In this document: one piece after another, positions 35,437 to 47,185 of the stretch
How positions within the stretch are numbered: the first letter of the stretch is position 1
How the letters are laid out: each line of letters begins with the position of its first letter
DNA from: Holothuria scabra
Taxonomy: Eukaryota; Echinodermata; Holothuroidea; Aspidochirotida; Holothuriidae
DNA length: 64,000 nucleotides
Reading direction: 5' to 3'
Assembly (NCBI GenBank): GCA_037179385.1
Contig: CM074181.1
Span: 51,232,394-51,296,393 of the forward strand
Made by a program: the position numbers and the translations under genes
The notes under the pieces: generated by a model
Told to the model about the DNA's origin: nothing
Seen by the model: the letters and a program-made list of their open reading frames with translations, nothing else
Databases searched by the model: none

Positions 35437-35961
35437 TTAGGTAGGGGTACATTTCAAAGGCTGATGATCGGTCTCAATTACAAACTCGGTACCATACAAG
35501 AAAAGCTCGAATTTCTGAACAGCCCATACAATGGCGAGACGTTCCCTCTCAATTAATGAATAGTTTAGCTGACACTTTGAGAACTTTTTACTTATGTAAG
35601 CTACCGGGAATTTCCCTTGATCCTTTTCCTGAAGTAACATTGCGCTCATTCCTACATCGCTCGCATCTGTTTTTAAAATGAAAGGCCTCTTCATGTCTGG
35701 TAACTGTAAAATAGGGGAACTAAAAACTTAACTTTTCAGTGTGTTGGAGGCGTTTTTTTGACCCTCACCCCACCTAATTTTGTTAGGTTCACCCTTTTTA
35801 GTTTTATCAGTTAGGGGGACTGCAATTGCTGCAGAATTCGTTACGTAGTTCCTATAATACCCAAATAACCCAAGGAATAATCGTAATTGCGACTTAGTCT
35901 CTGTTCTATTTGCTTTCTGGATCGCTTCAATCTTACAGGGCTTGAGATTTACTTGTCCCAT
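35437..35961 (-). pseudogene. Gmr1-like gypsy element: RT connection and RNase H
   Basis: Two minus-strand frames joined by a frameshift. The first (35961-35728) reads LRLFLGLFGYYRNYVTNSA, the gypsy RT thumb/connection signature (FLGxxGYYRxF). The second (35694-35437) reads FILKTDASDVGMSAML, with the RNase H DAS motif, then a SLIERERLAIVWAVQKF segment with the catalytic Glu and a TDHQPL motif with another catalytic Asp. RNase H is therefore nearly complete up to TDHQPLK, then breaks down. It is the last domain before the polypurine tract at 35225-35238. In a live element it degrades the RNA strand during reverse transcription. Confidence 0.8.
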
Positions 35962-35979
35962 CCCAACTACGTGGCCTAA

Positions 35980-36809
35980 GAATTCTATTTCTTCAAAACA
36001 TAGGAAACATTTTGTTGGCCGCGTCGAAAAATTTGCTGCTCGGATTCGTTTAAATACTTCGTTCAGCTTTTGTATACGTTCTTCGAACGTTTGAGTGTGT
36101 ATTAAAGTGTCATCTATGTAATTGTCAGCATTTTACAAATTTCCCAAAAGATTCCGCATAACCCTACTAAATGAAGCGGCTGAATTCACGAGGCCAAAAG
36201 GCATAGTACGGAACTGATATAAGCCATGATATGTAACAAATGCTGTCAATGGCTTAGCTTCCTCCTTCATGGGAATTTGCCAATAACCCTTCGAAAGATA
36301 GATTTTCGTGAAATATTTTTCGTTGGCCCAATGAGAGAAAATTTCTGTTTGGTCTGGTATGGGTTTGGCATCAAATACGGTGAAAGAGTTTAACTTACTA
36401 CAATCTACACATTTCTATCGCTCCCATCAGTTTTCTTAACAATCACAAGTGGGCTCGCATACGGGCTATCGCTAGGTTCGACTATTCCTTACTCTACCAT
36501 AGAATAAATTACTTGCTTCAATTTCTCTCTCACAGCCAGTGGCGTAAGGTATGGCTTAAACCTTATGGGTTTATCATCTCTCAATTTAATATCATGCTCG
36601 CCTAACATAGCTTTGTGAGGGACATCAGATAAAATATCACCATAACTATTAACTATTCTCTCTAACTTTGCAATCTGAAATTTGTCTAGCTTTTGGTTGA
36701 TAACAACATCATCACTATTTTCCCTTTGCGGCCTTTCTGGGAGGGGAATAAATTCTTTTTTTGACATAAGATTTATTCCTGAATGTTCCTCTTCCTTATC
36801 CGTTACCAC
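35980..36809 (-). pseudogene. Gmr1-like gypsy element: reverse transcriptase
   Basis: The minus-strand ORF at 36809-36489 ends with SYGDILSDVPHKAMLGEHDI and a polybasic PIRFKPYLTP, the N-terminal flank of gypsy RT. Further down, SPYASPLVIVKKTDGS (near 36460), IPDQTEIFSHW (near 36350), a PFGLVNSAASF motif (near 36190) and the catalytic YIDD box (near 36115-36126) are seen, with stops and frame changes between them. This is a clear but non-functional Ty3/gypsy RT. Its position downstream of integrase is the unusual point: ordinary gypsy elements have integrase last. Confidence 0.85.
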
Positions 36810-36909
36810 TTCATCTACAATTACTGATTACTGATTGTTCTAAGATTTCTGTTGACCCTAAATCTACTGATACTGTATTGCTTGGGTTATCTTCAACACG
36901 TTTCAAGTA

Positions 36910-37165
36910 CTTCTTCAACAAATTTATGTGGAAAGTCTTCTCCTTGTCTCCCACTTGCATTTTGTAATCCATGTCACCAACTTTTCTTTAATTTTGAAAG
37001 GACCCTTCCATCGTACAAGTAGCTTGTTACGCTCTGTGGGCAGTAACAGTAATACTTCGTCACCTACTTCGTACTTCAAGGGTTTTGGTTTGTTATTATA
37101 GAGGACATTGTACCTTTCCTTGGATTTTGCAAGTTCGTTACTAATTTGCATATGTCTTCTAGCTT
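36910..37165 (-). pseudogene. Gmr1-like gypsy element: integrase C-terminal (GPY/F) domain
   Basis: The minus-strand ORF carries KYEVGDEVLLLLPTERNKLL and VRWKGPFKIKEKL. This is the GPY/F-type C-terminal domain of gypsy integrases (a LKxxYD..DxVLL segment and a W-x-GPF/Y motif). A frameshift follows. It is continuous in order with the catalytic core at 37240-37960. Confidence 0.75.
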
Positions 37166-37239
37166 TTCCCGAAGGTCTATTGAAAACTGGTAAGTACTCT
37201 TAGTTTCAGGCTCATCTATTTCCTTCTTCCACAATTCCT

Positions 37240-37975
37240 TCAAAATTTGCATAGGACCCCTGATAGTCCTCCCGAATGAAAGTTCAAATTGGGCGAAACC
37301 TGCACTTCCTTATGGCGTTTCCCTGTAGTAAGTAAGGGCCCAATATAACGGTCCCGGTCTCTTGGTTTTTCACTGCATAGCTTTTTCAACATCTTCTTCA
37401 ATACTCCATGAAACCTTTCAACCAAACCATTACACTTGGGGTTATATGGAGTCGTGGTTAATTGTCGAATTGACAGAAATCTATTTACTTCCCTCATTAC
37501 ATACGCAGGGAACTGTGGTCCTTGATCAGATAGAACTTCGCAAGGAAAACTTACTCTGCTATAAATATTTACGAGTGCCTCTGCTACACGTTCAGCTTCT
37601 ATAGTTTTCATTGGGACTGCTTCCCGGTAGCGTGTTGCATAATCCACAACTACCAAAATAAATATCGGTGACCCCTGTCTGAGCATGGCCATTTAGGGCC
37701 AACTATGTCCATTGCCACCCTCTGAAATGGTACATCTATCAGTGGGGTACTTCCTAAAGGAACCTTTGTTACTCTTCCCTTCAGTACCGAACGTTGACAT
37801 ATGTCACATGATTGACAGTGACGTCGAATATCCTCTTGCATGACGGGCCAATAAAAATTCGTCATGAATTTTGAAATTGTCTTTTGAATACCTTGGTGAC
37901 CTCCTAATATCGATTCATGAGCTAAATCTATGACTTGTTTCCTAAATTTAGTGGGTACAACAACTTGAATAACTA
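37240..37975 (-). pseudogene. Gmr1-like gypsy element: integrase HHCC finger and DDE core
   Basis: On the minus strand the frame first gives the HHCC zinc finger: AHESILGGHQGIQKT (two His) then HCQSCDICQ (two Cys). The DDE core follows, with the first Asp in RVAMDIVGPK, the second in VLSDQGPQFP and the Glu in GLVERFHGVLKK. A single frameshift near 37690 separates the first Asp from the rest. In a live element it would insert the cDNA copy into host DNA. It lies between protease (38.06-38.50 kb) and RT (35.98-36.81 kb), an order known for the Gmr1 group of deuterostome Ty3/gypsy-like elements. Confidence 0.85.
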
Positions 37976-38049
37976 TATCTCACTGGTTACGTTTTGGATG
38001 CCTAAACTCTCTGAATAAGACATCGTTCTTTTTCGTGAATGAAATTGTA

Positions 38050-38496
38050 CCACCGTTTTTTACTTAGGCTTTCGTGTTTTTTTCTTCCAAGTCTCGAATT
38101 TCCTTCAAAGTCTCATCCCCCTGTTGTTCACTGATTAATTCGTCTCTTATTACAATTCGACCCCTAGTCTCCACAGCGCCTCCAAATTCTGTCTTCAAGC
38201 TGTCTTTCCCATCTAATTGATTGTTGTCATTTACCTTCCACTCAGGATTTGGGTTGAACGGGGATCTCACGCCTTCCACGTTACCCAATAGCAAGTCAAA
38301 AACAGGTTTTTGCATACACAGGGCTGATACTTTTCCAACAAAGAGGGGTGTGTCGATCTCTATTTCTGCTACTGGCACCCGACGGATTGTACCATCAATA
38401 AGCATACACGTCTTGAATTCACCTGTGAGTTTTGGAACTAATTCTCGCCTAACTGCTACTCCACTACACCCGCGTCGCGTAGAACCTTCATTTTAA
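38050..38496 (-). pseudogene. Gmr1-like gypsy element: aspartic protease region
   Basis: The minus strand reads VAVRRELVPKLTGEF, then an ORF from MLIDGTIRRVPVAEIEIDTP through FDLLLGNVEGVR. This is the layout of retrotransposon aspartic proteases: an active-site D-[TS]-G-C-S segment, then flap and ILG-like C-terminal motif, here LLLGN. At the active site (near 38478-38486) the sequence gives D-A-G and has lost one base, so the catalytic triad is broken both by substitution and by frameshift. It follows the gag zinc knuckle. Confidence 0.65.
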
Positions 38497-38534
38497 TTCG
38501 ACCTACATACCCATCAAATACTGGCATATCCTTG

Positions 38535-38870
38535 TCAGATACCCGGCATCCCGCGGTCATAAGGTCCATTTTGAGCCCACAATTCCAATTCAACATGACC
38601 TTGCTCAATTGCTTGTTTCATGAACGAAATAATTTCTGTTTTGTCCTCAGATTCAATATTTTGGTAACTAAACCCCGTTTGATGTATGTGCGAATTGTCA
38701 ATACTACTACTTTCGTCACTTAAGTTTGGAATTTCTTGGGAGGGGCTGTCTTCTGATCGCATAATAACGACAATCATCGACATAGTTGGGACAAAAGATT
38801 CCGGGGCACCCCTACATTGTCCAAAAAGATGACCTGGCTTCCGACAATAGTAGCAAAGTTTTTTTCATCC
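38535..38870 (-). pseudogene. Gmr1-like gypsy element: gag nucleocapsid with CCHC zinc knuckle
   Basis: On the minus strand at 38855-38814 the frame reads CYYCRKPGHLFGQC, a perfect C-x2-C-x4-H-x4-C knuckle, the RNA-binding motif of retroelement nucleocapsid. It is in the same frame as the downstream ORF (38783-38535). Upstream, the frame breaks into a basic, Gln/Lys-rich stretch in another frame (38870-39090, including DPDRGKKKTDEKN), so at least one frameshift lies in gag. Confidence 0.8.
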
Positions 38871-39099
38871 GTTTTTTTTTTGCCTCTATCTGGATCACGT
38901 TTTTGTTGGCTGTTCTGTTCAAAATTTGATTGAGGTTGGCCACTCTTGTAATAATTATTTGACTTACTGCTAGCAATTTTACGGGTCCAACCACCATGAG
39001 CCTCCACATACTGATTTCCCATCTTAGCTAGATCTGAAAGATCGGTTGGTTTTTCTTTTTTTGATAAAAAGGGATTGGTCAATTGGCACACTTTCTAAA

Positions 39100-39560
39100 A
39101 GTTGGTCCCTAACGAGGAAATTGACTAACTCGTCATAAGTTTTCTTTATCCCTGCTAGATCTATCCATCTAGTCACGTAATTCTTTAGTCTCTTAACATA
39201 CTGAGAAATATTTTCATCCTTTCTGGTTTAGAAGTTTTGAATTTTCGCCGAAAGCCACTTTCCGCTAACTTAATGATCTCGTAATTGTTAGCATCCTCTA
39301 CAGGTAAAGTACTATATACGATCAATGCTTTCCCAGTCAACAAAGAAGAAAGGTTGGTAGCCCACTGAGCCTTTCTCCATTTTTGTGCCTTTGCATATCT
39401 TGCAAACCGCTGCAGATATGCGTCTAAATCAGCAGTATCCTTGCTTTCTTGGAACAAGGGTAACCTTAGTGGTTTTGCCCTAACCTCCCCTTGATAGCTT
39501 TTGTCCCCGTTTTTCAATTTCTCCTTTTTTAATTGTTCTAATTCAAATTGAAGTTTAATG
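39100..39560 (-). pseudogene. Gmr1-like gypsy element: gag capsid-like region
   Basis: The minus-strand ORF at 39517-39185 contains LRLPLFQESKDTADLDAYL, then RFARYAKAQKWRKAQWATNL, then LLTGKALIVYSTLP. This matches the retrotransposon gag capsid pattern (RLPxFxExxDDxDAYxxRFExxAxxQxWxxxxWAxxLSxLLTGKALxVYS). The start of gag is upstream near or beyond 39560; a Glu/Lys-rich coiled segment precedes the first Met. The 5' LTR was not found. Confidence 0.75.
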
Positions 39561-40375
39561 TTTTTCTCTTCTGCTTTTAATCCCCCAAAACAAAAAAAGG
39601 GTTAAGTATGATTGGGCACACGTTTAACAACACGTCACGTGGTTTGACGCTGAATAGTATAACCAGAAGGAATCCAAATTCAGCAGAGTCATGGGTGGTC
39701 AACAGGCAGTGGTTCTTATAGCACGTGGCTTGAACTCGAAAATGGATCTTAGACAGTAGCGATGCTATCAAATGCTAGGCTAGGCCCTAGCATCGAACGA
39801 CAAGTCCAGTTATTCCCCCAAAGCCAGTATATGGACAAATAAATCCATACCCCTGACGTAAAAAGTGCATAATAGAAGGTTTTTTTTCTCCTCCCCACAT
39901 TCTCTAATTCCTATTAATCCAAATTATATCTCCAGGCATTATATCCTTAACCGGGGTACCACCCTGACAAATATACGAGTAGTAACTATTTCCAATCATG
40001 GACATCCCCATTCTACACTTTGAGACATTCCAAATTTTCGTAACTGATATCAGATTCATTATACAATACTTCCCCTTTAATTAACAAATTAGACCTATCA
40101 TTCTCTTAAAAACCAAATTTAAAAAGTTACGTTAGAGAATAAAAATTACGGCTTACCATCTTTGATGGCGGCACACAGTATGGATAGTTACACACAGGAA
40201 ATAGGTTTGGTGACCAGTCCGAGGCTTCGCTCCAACAGCTAAACGTCGGTAAGGAATATAAACATCACCCAAAAATGCACCCTTTTCTACAGGTCTCCTG
40301 CCAGTAGCACCACAGCATACGTACACAGGGAACAAGGCGATTGCAAAAATGCACTGAGTGTAATTCTAACAGTAC
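39561..40375. other. No gene seen; expected 5' leader/LTR of the gypsy element not recognised
   Basis: Only short ORFs. No TACTACA-type LTR end and no copy of 33.1-35.2 kb sequence is visible here, so the 5' part of the minus-strand element has been lost or is too diverged. Confidence 0.4.
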
Positions 40376-40716
40376 GTCTTTAGCAACGACTGGTCCACCC
40401 CGTCTCGAACAGAGAAAACTAACTTCAAAAAGACGAAATTTTGTGTGCACCTCAAACGTAAAAACCGAAATAAAAGTTAACCTTGCTCTCTCAGTGCTAA
40501 AACGTATAAGTAGTCTATCATCTCAGATTCCGAAACCTTCAGAGTTCTTCTCACCAAGATACTTTGGCCCCCTGCCCCCAATTTTGTCTTTACAGGTGAC
40601 AATGCAACTAGAGTTTTCCTTTTATCTACAATTGGCACTGAGAACAGATGTGCGCGGTGTTAAAATAGAAAACTTTTTGCAGACCGAATTTTACTTTTGT
40701 CCTCGTGACATATGCC
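40376..40716. repeat. Dispersed repeat, family E copy 2
   Basis: Same family and orientation as 31410-31735. Shared stretches include gtctcgaacagag, tagtctatcatctcagattc and gagaacagatgtgcgcggtg. The 159-codon plus-strand ORF at 40341-40820 runs across it but is not recognised as a protein and is not kept open in copy 1. Confidence 0.75.
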
Positions 40717-40856
40717 AGTGGGAAACACATATTTTTCGATGGTCCCCCAAATATGCAAATTTCCTTACAAGAAACCATGACCTAACTTATTTTCTGCAAA
40801 ACAAGCTCCATATTTACTAATGTGTAAATGGACTCAAGTTTTCGATACGTACCTTC

Positions 40857-40905
40857 AGTGGCGTAACCAGACCTGACTGTCGAGGGGGGGGGGGGGGGGG
40901 GATAG
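40857..40905 (+). mobile_element. hAT-like terminus followed by an 18-base G-run
   Basis: cagtggcgtaaccagacctg opens a hAT-like end, followed by G at 40884-40901. No right terminus is seen before the fold-back at 41.1 kb. Confidence 0.5.
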
Positions 40906-41110
40906 CATAGCAATTTCCCGATTTTGTACTAGTTGAGCTGTGTTAGTTTGTGGATGTCTTAGGGCTTTAAGAGAAGTGTTAAGGGGAGGGGAGGGAAGAA
41001 TTTTTACCATACAACTCACCGTACCCCATTGGACAAAAGGTACATTTTTGGCTAAATTCTTTTGCTTTTTCTACGAGCAAGAACAGCTTTTTAAAGTAAA
41101 TCTGATTTTT

Positions 41111-41455
41111 TTCTTTTGAAAGAAGGGTATGCGTTGCCAGTATCTGACGTTACAATCAATCGGTAAACTTTGCACATTTTTAGGAAAGGTCCGAAATCAT
41201 CGATTCTGATTTCTTGCGAAAGATTTATTGACTTTCTCTGTTGGGTGTGAATATTTTTAAAGTTGGTTCTTATGAACAATTATGGTCCTAAGAACCAACA
41301 ATTTTAATATTTACTCCCGGCCGATATCAAAGGCTACCACATCTTTCGTAAGAAATCACGAACGATGATTTCGGGCTTTTCCTCCAAAATGTGCTAAGTT
41401 CACCGGCCCAGTGTAACGTCAGATAGTGGCACCGCCTGCCCTTATCAACCAAAGT
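41111..41455. mobile_element. Long fold-back (inverted repeat) element
   Basis: The left arm (41111-41275) and the right arm (41286-41455, inverted) match along about 165 bp with roughly one mismatch in four. Matching pairs include tatctgacgttaca, then gcacattttt/gcacatttt, then ccgaaatcatcg, then tgatttcttgcgaaag/tgatttcttacgaaag, and finally ttggttctta. The arms are separated by only about 10 bases, so the DNA or its RNA can fold into one long hairpin. No coding capacity. Fold-back transposon or inverted MITE dimer. Confidence 0.8.
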
Positions 41456-41593
41456 GTGAACACCACTGTATAAGGTTCCGTACCTTATTCAGTAGATGTA
41501 CTTGCTCTTACATGTCATTTTAGAGTATAAAGTAACTAAGGTTACAGTAGATAAAAACGTTTTCAACATTTTGGACAGTTTATTTTCCTATGA

Positions 41594-41705
41594 AAAATGT
41601 ACAGTCGGTCTCAATCTCGGTCTCAGACCTTGTCGGTCTAGGCCTCAGTCTCGAATTGTACCCCTGGTCTCGGTCTCGGTCATGCCGGTCTCGACTACAA
41701 CACTG
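41594..41705 (-). mobile_element. hAT-type terminus with repeated GAGACC (family C, inverted)
   Basis: The end ...gactacaacactg, with a run of ggtctcg words, is the reverse complement of the terminus at 28643. The other terminus is missing. Confidence 0.5.
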
Positions 41706-44700
41706 GTGTATAAAATTCTGTCTTGCATCATGAATGGTTATTGAGAATCTTGTCAGGTACATGATTGTTCTCACTTCTTTTTTGACCTTCAAGAGAGCAG
41801 CCATCGACTTGCTATACATGGAAAGAGCATACTACATGGTATATTGTCGCTACCGTACTCGAGAGAAAAAGCGAACTAAAATGGCTGTCTGCTATGATCT
41901 TGTGTAAAAGTTTGGACTTGCTAAAGTCAACTACCCGATTTTGCAACAATGATGAAATATTTTTGAAATATGGCAAGGTGGGGTCAAAATTACTCCAGGT
42001 ATTGCAGGAATACAATATTTTTTCTCATTCAAGTTTAAATTTTGTTTAAAATATAACAGAGTCGTCGTCAAATCAGACGATTTATAGCTTCACGGCGGCC
42101 ATCTTGGTACCCCTTTACGTTCCAGTCGGTGGCGTAAATCTACGGATAGGACGTACACGTTATATATCTGCCCATGAATATAGGAAGTTCATTAGAGAGT
42201 AGCTCAGTGTTTTACCTTAAACATGAAATGTTTCAGTCCTGAAATATCATGAAAGATACAGACGAGAAAATATCATGAGAGGTTGAAAACACACATAACA
42301 CACAGTAAAACTGCCTAAATATCTAAATTCAACAGGTGCACAGCGATTATCATTTTTTGACTAATCTTCCTCTTCCATTTTAAATGTTCATTAAACTTGA
42401 CTTTGACAAAATTTACATCAAGAGAGGTGAAAATTTCCATATAATCTGAATTTATTGATTAAATTATTGCTAAATGTATAGTTTTGAAGAAAATCCTGTG
42501 TAACAATACACCCAATACAGGCAACCTTGAGAAGTCCATAAAATGAATCGGCATTGAAGGACAAATCTCCCAAATCGCTGCCAGACTTTCCAAATTTATT
42601 GCCAACTCTGACGACCGTGAGCTTTGTGAAGTCATGTGGTCATAATGAAATCTGTGGGATCTGGCTGTTGTTTATAAATAACTTTGAAAGATAGGTGTCG
42701 ATATCTCTTGGCTGCATGTCTGTCCCAACCTATCTTAGCCTACAAAAAGTCAGATATGTGAAAGCATTCCCTATTAATTTAGTTTGTAAAAACGGGGGAG
42801 GGGCGAAGAATTAATATGAGACTACATTACAACTCTACTTGAAGATCTGTAAGATAAAAATCAATTGAGAACAAATTAAATTTACGCTGGGAATGACGGC
42901 TTGCTACAGGCGCCGTTTTAACTAGCACAACTGAAAGCGATCTAGTTTGTTAGTAAGAGCCAACCTTCAACATTATTCACACCCAGAAAATTGGAACATT
43001 TTTAATTACAATTATTAATTATTACTATTATTATAATTTCGTGACCTTTTAAAAAATCTCCTACCTTCATCAACTTTGTTAAACGTCGGAAAGGGGCACC
43101 GCGTACCCCGATCTCACACTTACTAATCGTGGCGAGCTGCTTGTACATTAAATCATCAAAGTTCGAAAAGTGTAGGGGAAAAATATTTTATCTACGACGT
43201 ACTTCCATTACATACCCAAACGATGTACTTATAGCCAGTTGTATACCTTATGGAGGGTGACGTTGCCGCACAATGTTAGGTAGTACTATCTTAAAGGATA
43301 AAGTTCCAAGGTTAAATAAGGTTGGACTCTTACCGTAGCTATAGCCTCGATTACTACCCTGACCCTACACCTAACCGAACCCCTTTTGTATCCCTAACCC
43401 AGTAGTAGAGCTTGGAATTTTGGTGCGTTAGAGCAAAATGTTAAAAACTTTAATAAGGTCGCCGAAAGGCAACTTAAGTCCGTCAGAGGTGGATGTTCTT
43501 CCTGAACATTTGAAAGCTCCACCACTGCCTTGAAAGTATCCGTCAAACATCGCTGAACCCCTTCTATTACACTCTTCGCACTGTCGTAGTGTAATTGTAT
43601 ATTATAGCGTGTGTCTTGAGTCGGCCAGTACCGTTAGTCAATTTCTGCACACAAACGCATAGCACGTGTTATTTGGCACGTCATGTGGGAAGCTGACCAC
43701 GGGGTCACCGAAGTATATTAGGCCCTGATGACCACACACAATTTTGAATTTTAGCCGCTTATGGAAATTTACTCTCGGTGAAAACGAATGACTTTTTATT
43801 CGGTTTACTTCCAATTGCGATGTATGAAACTTACCTGACTAATTTCGCAAGTTCGCAAGTTATCATATAAAACAATTTCAGGCGAAAATGTGGACCAGAA
43901 GGCATAATAATCATCGGGAGATTTAAGGTAACGCTTTTTTAACATTTGGCGAATGGTCTTATATTTATCATCCCCAAAGTTGCACAACAATCACACTGAA
44001 TTTTTTTTAGCTCAATTGAGTGTCTTTACGCATAAACCACGAGTAAACCTCCAAAGAATTTAAATTCTATAGTATTTTAATTCACGTCTTGTTTCTAATT
44101 TAACAATTCCATCACCATAATGTAGTACCTGTCGAGTAATTTTAACCTACCGTTGAATGTATTGACACAGCCATAATTTTCTTTACCAGACAGTTGGGTA
44201 AATTTTCTCGGCATTGTTTGGAGTTACTCAAAGTGAGTGCTGCAAGTATTTCATTGTAACAATAAAAACCCAGAAGGGAATTATTATTACTCAAATGTGT
44301 GTATATTTATGCTTTAACCACATAAAACTAAACTTTGCCCGGGTAATATTACACACAATGGCATTCATTTACTTGAACGAGTGTCGGAACAGTCCACGGT
44401 GTCTTTAAAGTGAACAAAACACTACTGTTATTCACAGGTAAATATCGTACCAAGCTAAACATTTTCATCCTTTTCCATTTAATATTTACTAATATAGCAA
44501 GAAGGTTAGATGTTTTCCTCGTGCTATTGAGAATAATTTCTTCATGGCGCGGCTAAGGTGTTAAAATGTGAATATTTGGGTCACTGGGAGTCCACGAATG
44601 CAAGGACTGTGATCGCTGTTAAGCTGAGGCTGTGGCACTCCTAACGTTAGACATAACGTAAGCCTGATAGCCTACCGCTAACCTGGCGTTAGGCTAGGCA

Positions 44701-47185
44701 TATGAGCAAAGCCTATTTGATATAGCAATTCTACCAGGGAGGGCAAACGTTAATAATTGTATGTGGTATACTTGCCCATGTATACACTCGCAAGAGTTCT
44801 GTTTAACATTAATGTGGCAGAACAGATGATGACGGCGTTAGGCTGGAGAAGGAACTTAACTGATCTTCCCATTTGTTTAAACATTATGAAGAGAACAACG
44901 GACGAATGTATGAATTTTGTATAGAGGACCGTGAGGTCTCACTGGGCAAGCCTTAAAGTTAAAGTATATTTTCCAAAGCTTGTAATGATAGATGGACTGA
45001 CCCAACAAAATGGATGAATGCTGACAGTTTTATCTGTGTGTCTATACACTATGAAATATGTTTGATTAAAAATACTCCGAAAACGCGAGTAACGCTCTCC
45101 CTTGTTGTATGCACAATCTGCATAAGTTTATCCCATTATAGTGAGTGTATTTACTTACCAGCTATGGATACTGAGTGCGTAACTAATTTTAAACCTAGGT
45201 GCGTAAAATCAGCGGCAAGTGAATACTATAGCGGACAAGTGACCGAAACGCACGTACTGAGTATTTAATGCTTTGGATCAGTAAACATACTCACCATAAC
45301 AGAGAAAGTTTACGCAAGTGGTTCATACTAAAGGGGAGTACAGCTTTACTCGCCCTTTTTGAGTATTTCTAGCCTATTTTTTTCAGTGACGCAAATGCTA
45401 AAATTTAGTCAAGAAATATACTTGCCCACATAGTTTCGTTGATAAATTGTTCCAATCTAACTAAAGACGGCCAATCTCGCTTTGTTTATGCTGCGAATAT
45501 GTCTTCAGTGTACCTTTACTCAGTCAGCTATCTTGATTGTACATGCAATGCATACATAAGCGGAGGAAACACATTGTCTAGTGTATAACATTTTAGTGAG
45601 AGTAGAAGGATAACTAGAAAGGTACCACTATATTTTGGGCACTTTAATTTTTCTCTCTTTAAAAGGAAATTTCAACATATTTTTACCTTGGAGACGGGAA
45701 ACGTGCGGTTTGAAACTTTGCAAGTGAAATCTCACTACTTTTTTTTTCTCTCTTAAAGCTGATGTGGATGACTCAAACAATAGTTCACTCCCTGACAATC
45801 ACTATTTACTAAAACAATTTTTTTTAACATATTCAAGTTTCAAATTTTCTTTATCTGCCAAAAATATTCAGCGACATAAGACTATGAAAAAGAGTTATTG
45901 AAATTTGCAACGAATGTCCGTTTCTACTATGCGTTAAGCTACATGAGCACGGTCTCCCAGAATGCATTTCACCGCGAGTGCTAAGAGTGCAAAGGTTGTG
46001 CAATAACGGTCACAAATGCGAGGTCTGCTCCCCAACTGAAATGTGCAATTTATATTTCATTATTAATCGACTGACTCATAATAACACAAAAGTACCACTT
46101 TAAATTTGACTGATTTTACTCTACCCCCAAAGGTGAATTATCAGTACTTTTTCTCTCATTAAGTACCCTTAAAGAGAACAAGAAAGTAATGGGAACCCCG
46201 TTGTTTCGATTTTGGTGATTGCCATTTTGAGCATAAATTTACTATTCCGGAGGAATTCCCTATGACAGTTCAGCGACATGTGGTTCTTCCGTTTTCACTT
46301 TGGAAATGTACGGAAAGCACAGTTAATCAGCTTCGGTGTGCAACTTTATCGCAAGGAGAAGCGATTGTTAATGGTTTCGTTCGCACTAAAAACATGATCT
46401 GCTCATGTTTGCGATCAGGTGGCAAATATTCGTCCTTAAATAAAAAGGGGAATTTCTTGGACAACAAATTTTCAAATGTCGGCTCTAATTACTTAATTAT
46501 ACTATAGGTATAACAAAAATCTGCTTCCCTCACACAAAACACAGAGGATTCCGGTTTAGGAATATAAAAGCACCCTTAGACGTCGATCTTTTTCTCTCCA
46601 CTGGTTGGTTCTTCACCAGGATGAGACGGTTGGAAAAATGGACAAATTCTTCCACTTTCTTATCCAAATGTTCGACTCATATAACCCTAGACATGTTTTT
46701 ATCCAAATGTTGTCACTGTTATGTCGTCTAGAAAAAATCCTTCCTCCAAAAACTTATGTGGCCACGTTGTCTAAGTTAATATCGTTCATTTTGTTGAGAA
46801 TGCTGCTCTTTAATATAGAAAGAAAAATAAAATGAGAAAAGAAAAGTTTTTTCCAACCACCTTTTATTACATTTCCTTCTCCTGTGCAAATTGATAATCA
46901 ATACAAATAAAGTCATCATCAAAATGATAAAAAAAAAATGCAATCTTTTTCTCTTATACAAACCTTTGCCTTTTTGTATGCAAAATGCAATATATATCAA
47001 CCACAAATGAATATTTTGAAAAGTAGTATTCAGTTCGTTAGAGGGAAAATACGTTTTTCTAACTTTGCTCCAAGTGATTTTCTTTGCTACCTCCAAAGCA
47101 AATTTAAATTAAGTCTCAAACTCAAATATATTTGGAATTTTATCTTCTTGTTTGCATTGAAAAATGTAAAATTTCGAATCATAAA
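41706..47185. other. No gene seen
   Basis: 5.5 kb of AT-rich DNA with small ORFs only. Noted: a ccctgaccctacacctaacc cluster at 43355-43400 resembling degenerate telomere-type words, and frequent short direct repeats. Nothing with recognisable protein motifs. Confidence 0.5.

Noticed and set aside
36530..36550. CAGTGGCGTAAGG word resembling a hAT terminus
   Set aside because: It lies inside the RT coding sequence of the Gmr1-like element and fits that protein (PLAVREK region); no partner end.
41830..41836. TACTACA as the end of a 5' LTR for the minus-strand gypsy element
   Set aside because: The sequence next to it does not resemble the presumed 3' LTR at 33.1-35.2 kb, and the flanking five bases do not match.
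43355..43400. Telomere-like ccctgaccctacacctaacc cluster
   Set aside because: Units are irregular and few; no true TTAGGG/CCCTAA array.
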